Assembly (NCBI GenBank): GCA_050180895.1
Contig: JBFXDS010000007.1
Coordinates: 62,001 to 126,000, forward strand
From: JBGPEQ01 sp050180895
GTDB lineage: Bacteria > Pseudomonadota > Alphaproteobacteria > Dongiales > Dongiaceae
DNA length: 64,000 nt
Direction: 5' to 3'
Shown here: positions 63,053 through 64,000 of the stretch, in pieces
How the letters are laid out: each line of letters opens with the position of its first letter
Numbering within the stretch: the stretch's first letter is position 1
Program-made: the position numbers and the translations under genes
Notes under the pieces: generated by a model
Told to the model about the DNA's origin: nothing
What the model saw: the letters and a program-made list of their open reading frames with translations, nothing else
The model's database searches: none

Positions 63053-64000
63053 ATGAGCTTGATCGCACGCTTTTCGGCGGCGGCATTCCTGACCGCCTCG
63101 CTGCTTTGGAGCTGGCCCGCAGCGGCTCAGCAGGGTCATGAACAGCTTCCGATACCGGATGCGAGCTTCGGAGGCGTTGCCGAGCATACGCTCCAGGGCT
63201 CCACGCCGGATCCGCTGCCGGCACCGACAAAGGCCCCCGATGGCGCGCCCAACATCCTGCTCATTCTGGTGGACGACGCCGGCTTCGGCAATCCGTCGAC
63301 CTTCGGCGGCCCGGCACAGACGCCGACCCTCGATCGCGTTGCGAGCGAGGGCCTCCGGTTCAATCGATTCCATGTGGTCGCGCTATGTTCGCCGACGCGG
63401 GCGGCGCTGCTCTCCGGCCGCAATCACCATTCGGTCGGCTTCGGTTCGATTGCCGAGCTCGCGAGCGGTTGGCCCGGCTACAACGCGGTCTGGCCGAAGA
63501 GCGCCGCCTCCGTGGCGCAGATTCTGCGGGGCAACGGCTATGCCACGGCCGCCTTCGGCAAGTGGCATCTGACGCCGGGCGACGTGCAGGGCGCCGCCGG
63601 ACCGTTCGACCGTTGGCCCAGCGGCCTCGGCTTCGACTACTTCTACGGATTCCTGCCCGGCGAATCCAATCAGTACGAACCCATAGTGGTGGAGAACAAT
63701 ACCGTGATCGGCACGCCGCCGGGCAAGGACTACTACTTCCCGACGGATATGGCGGACCATACGATCGCGTGGATCCGCGACCAGAAGGCGCAGTCGCCCG
63801 ACAAGCCGTTCTTCGTCTACTTCTCCACCGGCGCCAGCCATGCGCCGCATCACGTGCCGAAAGAGTGGGCGGACAAATACAAAGGCAAATTCGACCAGGG
63901 CTGGGACAAGCTGCGCGAGGAGACGTTCGCGCGGCAGAAGGCGCTGGGCGTCGTCCCGGCAAACGCGAAGCTGACGGAGCGCGATGCCGCGTTTCCCGCC
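63053..64000 (+). CDS. arylsulfatase (type I sulfatase), 3' end outside the window
   Basis: First 316 residues, open at the window end. Signal peptide (ARFSAAAFLTASLLWSWPAAAQ). The sulfatase metal motif is Asp74-Asp75 (ILLILVDDAGFGNPSTFGG) and the formylglycine site is Cys112 in LCSPTRAALLSGRNHH. The GKWHL and STGASHAPHH stretches carry further active-site His. It hydrolyses sulfate esters in the periplasm; Cys112 must be converted to formylglycine by a separate enzyme not seen here. Confidence 0.93.
   Translation, partial: MSLIARFSAAAFLTASLLWSWPAAAQQGHEQLPIPDASFGGVAEHTLQGSTPDPLPAPTKAPDGAPNILLILVDDAGFGNPSTFGGPAQTPTLDRVASEGLRFNRFHVVALCSPTRAALLSGRNHHSVGFGSIAELASGWPGYNAVWPKSAASVAQILRGNGYATAAFGKWHLTPGDVQGAAGPFDRWPSGLGFDYFYGFLPGESNQYEPIVVENNTVIGTPPGKDYYFPTDMADHTIAWIRDQKAQSPDKPFFVYFSTGASHAPHHVPKEWADKYKGKFDQGWDKLREETFARQKALGVVPANAKLTERDAAFPA

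Overview
This is a high-GC (about two thirds G+C by eye) window of bacterial chromosome. The gene order glyA-nrdR-ribD-ribE-ribH-nusB-thiL, the run bamE / cytochrome-bc1 chaperone / YceD-like / rpmF-plsX-fabH-ihfA-merR, rplM-rpsI followed by argC, and a K+-independent proton-pumping pyrophosphatase point to an Alphaproteobacterium, probably a free-living soil or water organism given the many peptide transporters. The exact order cannot be fixed from the sequence alone. | Layout. 1-2.6 kb: an unknown partial gene, a secreted serine hydrolase and a phytanoyl-CoA-dioxygenase-like enzyme. 2.7-17 kb: conserved core genes for pentose phosphate and one-carbon metabolism, riboflavin, NusB/ThiL, HppA, BamE, and fatty-acid and phospholipid initiation, ending in tRNA-Pro(GGG). 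A VapBC-type toxin-antitoxin pair and a long palindromic repeat interrupt the riboflavin genes, and ribBA is absent from its usual place. 17-31 kb: an accessory region. A 20-bp copy of the tRNA-Pro 3' end at 21.8 kb marks an apparent 4.8-kb integration holding one 1390-residue secreted protein. Next, two ~310-bp direct repeats (one carrying a frameshifted copy of a small gene) flank two lower-GC genes and a GntR-controlled peptide ABC-transporter operon. | 31-38.6 kb: a glutamine amidotransferase and an acetyltransferase, then a leftward series metY, CoA-binding protein, enoyl-CoA hydratase, TfuA, YcaO. At its head, behind an internal terminator, is a 111-residue peptide gene made mostly of near-perfect 12-residue repeats. 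I read this as a candidate thioamide-type RiPP pathway (YcaO-TfuA plus a multi-core precursor), the most interesting system here. A soluble TPR-histidine kinase is transcribed divergently from it. 41-48 kb: 3-hydroxybutyrate dehydrogenase, a possible small structured RNA with its own terminator, rplM-rpsI, argC, gamma-carbonic anhydrase, and an acyl-CoA dehydrogenase/dehydratase pair. 48.9-57.1 kb: a second peptide-import operon with an IclR regulator, five transporter genes, an M19 dipeptidase-like protein and a cyclase-family hydrolase. 57-64 kb: an AraC regulator and a series of exported proteins (beta-barrel, chalcone-isomerase-like, DUF1254/1214, a Tat-type small protein), ending in an arylsulfatase cut by the window edge. 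| Everything rests on reading translations and motifs by eye. Family names are from recognition of motifs, not database searches.
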